The position numbers were made by a program, and so were the translations under genes. The notes under the pieces were generated by a model. That model ran no database searches and had not been told where the DNA came from. It saw only the letters and a list, made by a program, of their open reading frames with translations. This document shows, in pieces, positions 51,677-60,977 of a DNA stretch of 64,000 nt; the stretch's first letter is position 1; every line of letters starts with the position of its first letter. Source of the stretch: Calditrichota bacterium (lineage in GTDB: Bacteria; Zhuqueibacterota; Zhuqueibacteria; Zhuqueibacterales; Geothermadaptataceae); assembly GCA_008501765.1 (NCBI GenBank), contig QQUE01000006.1, forward strand, positions 62,001 to 126,000, written 5' to 3'.

Positions 51677-53491
51677 ATGATTCGAATTTTGCTTGTAGAA
51701 GATGATAAAGACCAGGCCGAACTTACCCGGGTTTATCTGTCAAGAAAAACGGATGATTTCCAGTTAACGCATGCCTGGAATACCAACGAAGCCAAAAAAT
51801 ATGTTGAACAGAACCAATTTGATACAATTTTGCTGGATTATAATTTACCGGAAATGACAGGCCTGGAATTGCTTGAAACTATCCGGCCGATGACAAAAGA
51901 TACTCCGATTATTTTGATAACCGGTGCAGGCAATGAAGCCATTGCCGTCGAAGCGATGAAACAGGGTGTTTACGATTATATTGTCAAAGAACAGGATTAT
52001 TTTAAGAAACTGCCTCTTATCATTCGGAATTCCTGTGAAAAAGCCGCCCTCGAAAGACAGTTGCGCCAGTCCCAGTTGCGATATACCAAACTTTTTCAAA
52101 TTTCCCATGACGCTGTTCTGATTTTGGATAGTGATAATTTTACTATTCTTGAAGCTAATTTACGCGCTGTGGAAATATTTGGCCTTTCACCAAGCGAAAT
52201 AACTGGCACCCCACTTCTCAACTATTGCGATGAATCTGAGCGGGAAAAACTCGAATTGGCGTTTTTGCGTGTCAGCGATAATTCTCGTGAGGAAATCGAC
52301 TGCCTCTTGATGAAAGATGGCCTTGGTGAACACTGGGAGACAGAATTGTCTCTCAACACAATCGAAGCAGATTCTGTAAATGTTATTCAATGTATTCTTC
52401 GGGATATCACAGAAAAACGCATTCTTTTGCGCCAGGTCTTGAAGAGCAAAATGCGGCTGCAGGCCTTGTTCGACAGCGTTAGTGACTTGATTTCGGTGCA
52501 GGATAAAAATTATTCCATTGTCATGGTTAACAACCGTTTTGCAGAATGGTGCGATAGCAAGCCGGAATTATTGGTTGGACAGAAATGTTATGCCGCCTAT
52601 TTCGATCGCGATGAACCCTGCCTGGAATGTCCGTTAAAAGAAACATTTGCCAGCGGAGCTGATAAATTTATCGAAAGACAGTATCAGGACGATATTTTGC
52701 ACATTTGGGCCAATCCAATGCCGGGCCTCGATGACAAACAGGAATATGCCATTGAGCACATTCGCATCATCACGGAGCAGCGCCGCCTGGAAGAGCAGCT
52801 CATTCAGAGTGAAAAACTGGCAACGATTGGTATTCTCTCCTCCGGAATTGCCCACGAATTACGCAATCCTTTGAATATAATTGAAGCCGCCCGCTATTAT
52901 CTCGCGGATGTCATCGATGATAGCGAAACGGATATGCACACGAAATTATCAATTATCCGTGTAAATATTCAGCGCTCCTCAAAAATCATCAGCAACCTGC
53001 TGGAATTCAGCCGCAGGAGCAATGTTGAACGGCAGGAAACCGACCTGAATTATATTTTGGAATCAACAATCGGTTTAATTGAAAAAGAATTACGCCACCG
53101 GGATATTTTGATAAGCAAAAATTTCAATTCCCCGGTGATCAGTGAAGTTAATTCCGAGGGCATTCGCCACGCCTTTCTCAACTTAATAATGAATGCGATG
53201 CAGGCCATGCCCGAAGGCGGAGAATTGCTCATCCGGACATTTGTGGATGCGATGGATAACAATATTCACGTGGAATTTGAGGATACCGGCATCGGTATTC
53301 CCTGCGAAAATCTTAAAAATATCTTTATGCCGTTTTACACGACAAAACCGATTGGAGAAGGAACGGGGCTTGGATTGCACATCGCCAATTCCATTGTTAC
53401 CCACCATGACGGGAAAATTAATGTACAAAGTGAAATCGAAAAAGGGACAAAGTTTACCGTCGTTCTTCCTCCGGCAAGTTATTCAAATTAG
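51677..53491 (+). CDS. Hybrid receiver-PAS-PAS-histidine kinase
   Basis: Receiver VEDDKDQAEL/LLDYNLPEMTG/ITGAG; PAS with DEPCLECPLKETFASG; SSGIAHELRNPLNIIEAARYYL H-box; GTGLGLHIANSIVTHHDG. Confidence 0.93.
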   Translation: MIRILLVEDDKDQAELTRVYLSRKTDDFQLTHAWNTNEAKKYVEQNQFDTILLDYNLPEMTGLELLETIRPMTKDTPIILITGAGNEAIAVEAMKQGVYDYIVKEQDYFKKLPLIIRNSCEKAALERQLRQSQLRYTKLFQISHDAVLILDSDNFTILEANLRAVEIFGLSPSEITGTPLLNYCDESEREKLELAFLRVSDNSREEIDCLLMKDGLGEHWETELSLNTIEADSVNVIQCILRDITEKRILLRQVLKSKMRLQALFDSVSDLISVQDKNYSIVMVNNRFAEWCDSKPELLVGQKCYAAYFDRDEPCLECPLKETFASGADKFIERQYQDDILHIWANPMPGLDDKQEYAIEHIRIITEQRRLEEQLIQSEKLATIGILSSGIAHELRNPLNIIEAARYYLADVIDDSETDMHTKLSIIRVNIQRSSKIISNLLEFSRRSNVERQETDLNYILESTIGLIEKELRHRDILISKNFNSPVISEVNSEGIRHAFLNLIMNAMQAMPEGGELLIRTFVDAMDNNIHVEFEDTGIGIPCENLKNIFMPFYTTKPIGEGTGLGLHIANSIVTHHDGKINVQSEIEKGTKFTVVLPPASYSN

Positions 53492-53518
53492 CAACCGTGA
53501 AAAATTTCGAAAGTAATG

Positions 53519-53544
53519 GCCCGGCATGTCCCGGGCTTTTTTTA
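53519..53544 (+). terminator. Rho-independent terminator after kinase cluster
   Basis: gcccggcatgtcccgggcttttttt. Confidence 0.85.
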
Positions 53545-53889
53545 TGCCTGGAAATATACTTCTTTGCAAATTTTTAGTTTCAACTGGACAGTTTACCGGG
53601 GTAATTATCTGAGCTATTCCCGGATGCTGTTTGCGTATTTTTCACAATTCCGGTTTTTCCTGGTGAAATTGATCTCCAATCAGATATCACTGAACGTAAC
53701 ATTGGTTGACAAGAAAATAATTTATCAGTATCTTTACTGGTTTTGTTTTTAAGTTTGGCGCTTGCAAGCCTTGGCAGTGGGATGAAAAATTCACGAAAAA
53801 GTTATTTGTAGACGATGTTGACACAAACCGGAACTGCTGCAGCCGATGCTCACAATTAAACTTCATCAGAAATATTTCCAGAGGAATAT

Positions 53890-54864
53890 GTGCGATTAAA
53901 AGAAATTATCGCTCCTATAAAAGAAGATATCAAGGCTTTTGAACAGGAATTTAAGGCCCATCTAAAAAGTGATATATTCCTGGTTGATAAAGTTATTTCC
54001 TACCTTGTTGCCCACCGGGGGAAACGGTTACGCCCGATTCTTGTTCTGCTTTCAAGCCGGCTTAACGGACATATTCCTGATAAAAGACGCCTGCATGCAG
54101 CGGCAATTATTGAATTATTGCATACCGCTACATTGGTACACGATGACGTGGTCGATGACAGCTATCAGCGGCGCGGATTTCCCTCGATCAATGCCATCTG
54201 GAAAAACAAGGTCTCAGTTTTAACTGGTGATTACCTTTTTTCAAAATCACTGCTTTCAATGCTTAAAATGCATGATTTTAAAGTTTTTGATGTCATTTCA
54301 CACACAGCCGAGCGCATGAGTCAGGGCGAATTGCTGCAAATGGAACGCAGTCGAGATTATAAGATGGAGGAGAGCGTTTATTTTCGGCTTATTGGCGATA
54401 AAACGGCTTCACTGATTTCTGCCGCTTGCCAGTTGGGCGTTATTTCTGCAGATGCCGGGCAGCAGGAAATCGAAATGATGGCAAAATTTGGTGAGGATGT
54501 CGGCCTCGCCTTCCAGATTCGCGATGATTTGCTCGATCTTTTGGGAACGGAAAAAACGGTGGGCAAACCGATCGGCAACGATTTGCGTGAAAATAAAATC
54601 ACTCTGCCGTTGCTTTTTGCACTGCGAAATGCCGAGAAAAAAGATACGCAAAAAGTGATCAAACTGATGAAAAAAGGGGCGCAAGCCAACGATATTCGCT
54701 TCATCATTGCATTTATTCAGGCCAATGGTGGCGTCGATTATGCGAAAGATAAAGCGACAAGTTTAACAAAAGGAGCGACGGCGCTGCTCGATCATTACCC
54801 CGATTCCGAATACAAATCTGTGTTGATAAAATTGGTGGATTTCATCACAAGCAGAGAGCATTGA
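53890..54864 (+). CDS. Polyprenyl synthetase (trans-isoprenyl diphosphate synthase)
   Basis: GTG start; GKRLRPILVLLS, LLHTATLVHDDVVDDS, AFQIRDDLLDLLG. Confidence 0.95.
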   Translation: MRLKEIIAPIKEDIKAFEQEFKAHLKSDIFLVDKVISYLVAHRGKRLRPILVLLSSRLNGHIPDKRRLHAAAIIELLHTATLVHDDVVDDSYQRRGFPSINAIWKNKVSVLTGDYLFSKSLLSMLKMHDFKVFDVISHTAERMSQGELLQMERSRDYKMEESVYFRLIGDKTASLISAACQLGVISADAGQQEIEMMAKFGEDVGLAFQIRDDLLDLLGTEKTVGKPIGNDLRENKITLPLLFALRNAEKKDTQKVIKLMKKGAQANDIRFIIAFIQANGGVDYAKDKATSLTKGATALLDHYPDSEYKSVLIKLVDFITSREH

Positions 54865-55170
54865 CGCAATTCTAATAATACGAGAGTGAAATCTAATTAA
54901 AATTTTGGTCAGAGTTCCGACTCTTATTTTAAGGAAAAAGAGGTGGATTGATCGAGCGATCTCCGGGAAATCTTGCCTGTTTGCCCGCATAGACAAAAAT
55001 GGATTTTTAACTGTTAATAACGATTAATATCGATCTCGTCAGATAATTCCGCAATAGACATCCTGTATATTGTATAGTAGTAAAAATTTTGACAGCTAAA
55101 TTTTGGATTAGGACGGGTAAATTACTGCCCAAATCAGCGTGACAGGATATATTCCAGGAAAGGGTAAAAG

Positions 55171-56100
55171 ATGCCACGAACATTAGTCACAGGAGGTGCT
55201 GGATTTCTTGGTTCTCACTTGTGTGAATATTTATTGGCCAAAGGGCATAAGGTTATCGCGATGGATAATTTGCTCACCGGCCATATTTCAAATATTGAGC
55301 ATTTGCAATGCGAAGAGTTCAGATTTATCAAACAAGATGTCACCGAATATATTTTCATCGATGGCAAAATCGATTATATTCTGCATTTCGCCTCACCAGC
55401 CAGTCCGATGGACTATTTGCAACTGCCGATTCAAACCTTGAAAGTGGGTGCGCTTGGAACCCATAAAGTGCTCGGCCTCGCGCTCGAAAAAGGAGCGACA
55501 CTGCTCATCGCCAGCACTTCTGAGGTCTACGGCGATCCGTTGATTCATCCGCAAACAGAAGATTATTGGGGCAACGTCAATCCCGTTGGGCCGCGTGGCG
55601 TTTACGATGAGGCGAAACGCTTTGCCGAAGCAATGACCATGGCTTACCACCGCTATCATGATGTGGATGCGAAAATCGTCCGGATTTTTAATACTTACGG
55701 GCCACGCATGCGGCTGCACGACGGCCGGGCCATTCCAGCTTTCGTACCCCAGGCAATAAAAAATGAACCTATTACGATTTTTGGTGACGGCTCCCAAACG
55801 CGCAGTTTTTGCTTTGTTGACGATTTGATCGAAGGCATCTATCGCCTTCTGGTGTCTGATATCAATGAACCGGTGAATATTGGCAATCCCAATGAAATGA
55901 CGATAAAGCAACTCGCCGAAAAAATCATCGAATTGACCGGCAGCTCAAGCACGCTCTCATTCAACGATTTGCCGACGGACGATCCCAAGATTCGTCAACC
56001 AAATATTGAAAAAGCGAAAAAACTGCTTGGGTGGGAACCAAAAGTGGATTTAAACGAAGGTCTGAAGAAAACAATTGGCTGGTTTAAAACACAAATGTAA
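55171..56100 (+). CDS. UDP-glucuronate decarboxylase-like SDR
   Basis: [81 protein letters not shown]. Confidence 0.93.
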   Translation: MPRTLVTGGAGFLGSHLCEYLLAKGHKVIAMDNLLTGHISNIEHLQCEEFRFIKQDVTEYIFIDGKIDYILHFASPASPMDYLQLPIQTLKVGALGTHKVLGLALEKGATLLIASTSEVYGDPLIHPQTEDYWGNVNPVGPRGVYDEAKRFAEAMTMAYHRYHDVDAKIVRIFNTYGPRMRLHDGRAIPAFVPQAIKNEPITIFGDGSQTRSFCFVDDLIEGIYRLLVSDINEPVNIGNPNEMTIKQLAEKIIELTGSSSTLSFNDLPTDDPKIRQPNIEKAKKLLGWEPKVDLNEGLKKTIGWFKTQM

Positions 56101-56260
56101 ATTTTCGTTGTTTGCACTGCCGCCAGAACAAAAATGCCGATCAACGCTTGTAAAAAAATAATTAGTTTGAAAATTTGAGCCAACCTTCCGGTTGGTTCTC
56201 TCATTTTATTGATAGATTTTTTACCATGAATCTGACAGCTATACATATATTGGAGAATAA

Positions 56261-57280
56261 ATGCGCAAAGGAGAATTTAAAAAAATTCTCATTATCCGGT
56301 TGAGTTCAATCGGCGATATTATTTTAACCACACCCCTGATCCGACTTCTTCGAAAACAATTCCCCGATGCCCAAATAGACTATGTGACCAAATCACGATT
56401 TGCTGATCTTTTGCGCTACAACACGCGAATTTCCAACCTGTTCGAGTTCTCCGAACCGGGCGATTTTGCGATTTTGCGGGCAACTCGACAATTAATTTAT
56501 GAGCAGCACTATAATGCAATAATTGACTTGCACAAAAATTTTCGTTCCCTTATCTTGTCCGTTCGGCAAAATACCCAGTTCACAGGCCGGTTGCGAAAAC
56601 AGGCCCTGCGCCGGGCGGCATTGGTCAAGCTCGGCTGGAACAGGTATTCTGAAATCCGGCCGGTGATGCAGCGCTATATCGATGTGGCGGCTCCTTTAAA
56701 TATTCAGGATGATGGTGAGGGCACAGAGCTTTTCATCCCAAAAAATATCGAAGCAGGATTTGATGACGCGCACGGTTCCTCATTTTCAAAAACGGCGTCC
56801 GCTATTGCGCTCGCGCCTGGTGCAGGTTATTTTACCAAAAAATGGCCGGTTGAAAATTACCAGCAACTGGCGCTGGCGATAGTAAAAAGTGGCAAAAAAT
56901 GTTTTGTTCTCGGCGGCCCTGATGATACCGGCCTCGGCCAAAAAGTAGCAGCCGTTTCACCGCAGATTGTTGATTTAACGGGAAAACTGTCATTATTGGA
57001 GAGTGCGGCTGCATTAAAAAAAATGGCACATTTGGTCACCAACGACACCGGCTTGATGCACATGGCGGAAGCAGTAAAAACGCCGGTGACAGCGATTTTT
57101 GGATCAACAGTTCGACAACTGGGCTTTTTTCCGTTTCTGCAGGAAAGCCGGGTGTTTGAAAATTTGGCATTATCCTGTCGACCATGCACGCATGTTGGCC
57201 GGCACAGCTGCCCCAAAGGGCATTTTCTCTGTATGAAATCCATCGGCCCGGACGAAATTATCAAATACGTTTTATCTTAA
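56261..57280 (+). CDS. Glycosyltransferase family 9 (heptosyltransferase-like)
   Basis: KILIIRLSSIGDIILTTPLIRLLRKQFPDAQIDYVTKSRF; TNDTGLMHMAEAVKTPVTAIFGST. Confidence 0.93.
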   Translation: MRKGEFKKILIIRLSSIGDIILTTPLIRLLRKQFPDAQIDYVTKSRFADLLRYNTRISNLFEFSEPGDFAILRATRQLIYEQHYNAIIDLHKNFRSLILSVRQNTQFTGRLRKQALRRAALVKLGWNRYSEIRPVMQRYIDVAAPLNIQDDGEGTELFIPKNIEAGFDDAHGSSFSKTASAIALAPGAGYFTKKWPVENYQQLALAIVKSGKKCFVLGGPDDTGLGQKVAAVSPQIVDLTGKLSLLESAAALKKMAHLVTNDTGLMHMAEAVKTPVTAIFGSTVRQLGFFPFLQESRVFENLALSCRPCTHVGRHSCPKGHFLCMKSIGPDEIIKYVLS

Positions 57281-57336
57281 CAAACACGTATCAAATTTAA
57301 GAAAATAGTTTAAAAACAGCCGGCAATTTATTTGAG

Positions 57337-57720
57337 ATGCCAAGCGCTGAAAGGTCAATTTTGGAAGCAAAAATAGCAGCAAAGAAAGCCGCGATTGCGG
57401 CTCTGGAAAGAAAAGCCGAACACATTGAAATTTATGATTTGCGGGGAATCAGCAGTGTAACGGATTATTTTGTCATTTGCACTGGCAGCACCGATGTTCA
57501 ATGCAAAGCCATCCAAAATCACATCGCCGTGGAATTGAAAAAAGAGGCGGTTTATGCCTACCACGTCGAAGGTGTCACCAGCGGCCGCTGGATACTCATG
57601 GATTATGTCGATTTCGTCGTTCATATTTTTCAGCCTGCCGTTCGAGAATTTTACGGTCTTGAGCGCATTTGGGGTGATGTCGAATGTGAGGAAATCAACG
57701 AGGATAATTATGAAAGCTGA
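57337..57720 (+). CDS. rsfS: Ribosome silencing factor
   Basis: EIYDLRGISSVTDYFVICTGSTDVQCKAI...GRWILMDYVDFVVHIFQPAVREFYGLERIWGD. Confidence 0.95.
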   Translation: MPSAERSILEAKIAAKKAAIAALERKAEHIEIYDLRGISSVTDYFVICTGSTDVQCKAIQNHIAVELKKEAVYAYHVEGVTSGRWILMDYVDFVVHIFQPAVREFYGLERIWGDVECEEINEDNYES

Positions 57721-59353
57721 AATCTACCTCGCACAATGTGTGGAATCGGCTTTGAAACAAGCCTATGACACCGAAGCGAAAGTGGTGATCGAAAAGCCAC
57801 GCCAGGAAGCGTGGGGTGATTTTGCGACAACTGTGGCGTTGGGTTTGGCGAAATCATTACGCACCGCCCCGCGCGTTATCGCAGATAAGATTGTTGAAAA
57901 TATTAAAGATGAAGCGCATTTGTTGGATAAAATAACTGTCGACGGTCCCGGGTTCATCAATTTCACGCTCAGCAAATCACACTGGCAAAGTTCGGTTCGC
58001 GAAATAATTGGGGCCGGTGAAAAACACGGGAACGATACCTGGGGAAATGGCAAAAAAATTAATATTGAGTTTGTCAGCGCCAATCCCACAGGGCCTCTCA
58101 ATGTAGTTTCTGCCCGTGCTGCTGCCACAGGTGATGTGCTGGTGGAATTGCTCAACAAAGTGGGATTCGCAGCAGAACGGGAGTATTATATCAACGATGC
58201 CGGGCGGCAAATTCGTTTGCTTGGCGCCTCGGTGGCTGCACGTTATTTGACGTTATGCGGCAAAAATACCGCTGTCCCCGACGAAGGCTACCAGGGCGAG
58301 TATGTTATCGGACTGGCTGAACAACTCAAAGCAGAGCACGGCGAAGAATTCGTTGAATTGGATGATTTGGAACGGAACGCTCGCTTGTCCAAACTGGCTC
58401 TGGAAAAGATGGTCGCGCTGCACAAAAAAGTTATGGAAGAATACCGCGTCAATTATCATACCTGGTTTTATGAGAGCTCGCTACGGAAAAAAGACGTGCA
58501 TTTCAAGATAGTCGACGAGCTGAAATCAAAAAATCTGACCTACGAAAAAGATGGCGCGCTGTGGTTCAAGTCATCGGAATTTGGCGATGCCAAAGACCGG
58601 GTATTGGTGACGAAAGAGGGAGAACCGACATATTTTATGGTTGATATCGCCTACCATCAGGATAAATTCGAACGTGGATTTGAGACGCTTTACGACCTGT
58701 GGGGGCCGGATCATCATGGCTATATCGACCGTGTTTCAGCGGCGATGCAGGCCTTGGGTTATGCCAAAGAAAAATTTAACGTGCGTATCATCCAGCAAGT
58801 GAATATGCTGCGTGACGGTGAACTGGTTAAAATGAGCAAACGTGCCGGCAACATCATCGAGATGAACGAAGTCGTGCAGGAAGTTGGCATCGATGCTGCC
58901 CGGTTTTTCTTCGTCATGCGCAAACTCGATTCTCCCCTCGATTTTGATATCGATTTGGCGAAAAAACGCAGCGATGAAAATCCGGTTTATTACGTGCAGT
59001 ATGCCCACGCCCGCATTGTCAATGTCATTCAGTTTGCCAACGAAAACGGACTCGAACTTTCTCTCGATGCAGACCTTTCGCTGCTTGAAGCCAATGAAGA
59101 AATTGCCCTTATCCGCAAATTAAACGAATTTCCCACGGTGATCGGCGCATGTGCTCGGTTGATGGAAGTACATCATCTGCCAGCTTATCTAATGGAAGTG
59201 GCTGCGGCTTTTCACAGTTTTTATCACAATAATCGCGTCGTGACCGATGACCGTAAACTCAGTGAAGCCAGAATGATGCTGCTGGAAGCAACGCGTTGTG
59301 TATTGCTCAACGGTCTGAAAATTCTGCGTATTTCAGCGCCTGATCGAATGTAG
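57710..59353 (+). CDS. argS: Arginyl-tRNA synthetase
   Basis: Likely start ATG 57710 (MKAEIYLAQCVESALKQAY); IEFVSANPTGPLNVVSARAAATGDVL; MSKRAGN. The ORF track start at 57554 overlaps rsfS too far. Confidence 0.95.
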   Translation: MKAEIYLAQCVESALKQAYDTEAKVVIEKPRQEAWGDFATTVALGLAKSLRTAPRVIADKIVENIKDEAHLLDKITVDGPGFINFTLSKSHWQSSVREIIGAGEKHGNDTWGNGKKINIEFVSANPTGPLNVVSARAAATGDVLVELLNKVGFAAEREYYINDAGRQIRLLGASVAARYLTLCGKNTAVPDEGYQGEYVIGLAEQLKAEHGEEFVELDDLERNARLSKLALEKMVALHKKVMEEYRVNYHTWFYESSLRKKDVHFKIVDELKSKNLTYEKDGALWFKSSEFGDAKDRVLVTKEGEPTYFMVDIAYHQDKFERGFETLYDLWGPDHHGYIDRVSAAMQALGYAKEKFNVRIIQQVNMLRDGELVKMSKRAGNIIEMNEVVQEVGIDAARFFFVMRKLDSPLDFDIDLAKKRSDENPVYYVQYAHARIVNVIQFANENGLELSLDADLSLLEANEEIALIRKLNEFPTVIGACARLMEVHHLPAYLMEVAAAFHSFYHNNRVVTDDRKLSEARMMLLEATRCVLLNGLKILRISAPDRM

Positions 59354-59438
59354 CAAACGAACCAACAATTATTATAAAATATAAACCTGTTGTGCAAAGT
59401 TGCATGTTCATTCTAAAGTAACCAAAAATACCGTGCAG

Positions 59439-59476
59439 GTCATCCCGGTTTTCACAGGGTGAAATACCGGGATCTC
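59439..59476 (+). repeat. REP-like palindrome, copy 4
   Basis: gtcatcccggttttcacagggtgaaataccgggatctc. Confidence 0.85.
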
Positions 59477-59549
59477 GTGAAATCAAGCACAGATACGAGG
59501 AGACTCTGGCATTGCATAAATATCAAACAGCATCATAAAGAGGATTGAA

Positions 59550-60461
59550 ATGGATTTAGTGGCTATTGGAACTATAGGATATGATTCGATTGAAACACCG
59601 ACCGGGAAAGCCGATAAACAACTTGGCGGAACAGCCGTCTATCTTTGCCTGGCAGCCAGTTATTTTTGTAAAGTAGGCATGGTTGCCGCTTCCGGTAAAG
59701 ATTTCCTGCAAGAACATCTTGACCTTTTAACCGGAAAAGGCGTCGACCTCGAAGGTGTTCAGCACCTTGCAGGCGATACATTCCACTGGGGTGCGAAATA
59801 TCACCAGGATTTAAATGTCCGCGATACCTTGTTTACACACTTGAACGTGCTCCTTGATTTTACTGCCGACTTGCCCCCGGCTTACCGCGAAGCTCCTTTT
59901 TATTTTCTGGGCAACATCGACCCGGCGCTGCAAATGCATGTTATCGAACAGGCGAAAAATCCGGTATTTATTGGCATGGACACGATGAATTACTGGATTA
60001 ACAGTGAGAAATATCGCCCCAATCTAATGCGTGTTTTGGAAAAAACACAAGGAATTTTCGTTAATGACGAGGAAGCGCGTGATCTCTCTGGCGAGTATAA
60101 TTTGGTAAAAGCGGCAAACGAGATTCGTAAAATGGGTCCTGAGCATATCGTCATTAAAAAAGGAGAGCACGGGGCGATGCTTTTCTCCGAAGGAGATATT
60201 TTTTATGCACCCGCTTTTCCGCTGGAAGTTGTGCACGATCCAACCGGCGCCGGGGATAGTTTTGCCGGTGGTTTTATGGGATATCTCACAACCCAGAAAC
60301 GCATTAATAATAAAGTCTTACGGGAAGCGATGATTTACGGCAGCGCCCTGGCCAGTTACACCGTCGAAGATTATTCTGTCAACCGGGTCGCCTCCCTCGA
60401 AAATCAACATGTTGACAAGCGATATCAGGAATTTTCTAACTTGATGAGTTTTGGAAAATGA
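59550..60461 (+). CDS. PfkB family carbohydrate kinase
   Basis: VHDPTGAGDSFAGGFMGYL C-terminal PfkB motif; QLGGTAVYLCLAASYF. Confidence 0.92.
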   Translation: MDLVAIGTIGYDSIETPTGKADKQLGGTAVYLCLAASYFCKVGMVAASGKDFLQEHLDLLTGKGVDLEGVQHLAGDTFHWGAKYHQDLNVRDTLFTHLNVLLDFTADLPPAYREAPFYFLGNIDPALQMHVIEQAKNPVFIGMDTMNYWINSEKYRPNLMRVLEKTQGIFVNDEEARDLSGEYNLVKAANEIRKMGPEHIVIKKGEHGAMLFSEGDIFYAPAFPLEVVHDPTGAGDSFAGGFMGYLTTQKRINNKVLREAMIYGSALASYTVEDYSVNRVASLENQHVDKRYQEFSNLMSFGK

Positions 60462-60877
60462 AAGTAATTACCAGCTCAATTAGCCGCCAGACGAAAGGTG
60501 TCTGTGATATTCACGATATCACCCAGGATGTTCAGACGGAGGTGCTAAAATCAGGAATGGGTGATGGTACGGTCACGGTTTTTATTCCAGGTTCAACAGC
60601 TGGCATAACGACCATCGAATTTGAGCCCGGTTTGAAGAAAGATCTGCCTGAACTTTTTGAAAAACTGGCTCCGACCGGCGTGACTTACCATCACGATGCA
60701 ACCTGGGGCGACGGCAACGGATTTTCCCATGTTCGGGCAGCGCTTCTTGGTGCTTCTCTGGTCGTCCCTTTTTCCGCTGCCCAATTGCACCTGGGCACCT
60801 GGCAGCAAATCGTGCTCATCGATTTTGACAACCGTTCTCGCCAGCGCAAGGTTGTCGTCCAGATAATGGGACAATAA
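60458..60877 (+). CDS. YjbQ family protein (secondary thiamine-phosphate synthase-type)
   Basis: GDGTVTVFIPGSTAGITTIEFEPGL...HVRAALLGASLVVPFSAAQLHLGTWQQIVLIDFDNRSRQRKVVVQ; 4-nt overlap with the preceding gene. Confidence 0.92.
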   Translation: MKVITSSISRQTKGVCDIHDITQDVQTEVLKSGMGDGTVTVFIPGSTAGITTIEFEPGLKKDLPELFEKLAPTGVTYHHDATWGDGNGFSHVRAALLGASLVVPFSAAQLHLGTWQQIVLIDFDNRSRQRKVVVQIMGQ

Positions 60878-60977
60878 CAACGATCCCCCCGGAAAATTTT
60901 TCCCCGGGACTCCGCAATTTATAGGAAGCGCCGGGAAAAATCTGACCAAAAGATTTGCGTAAAAACAGGATATTCAA

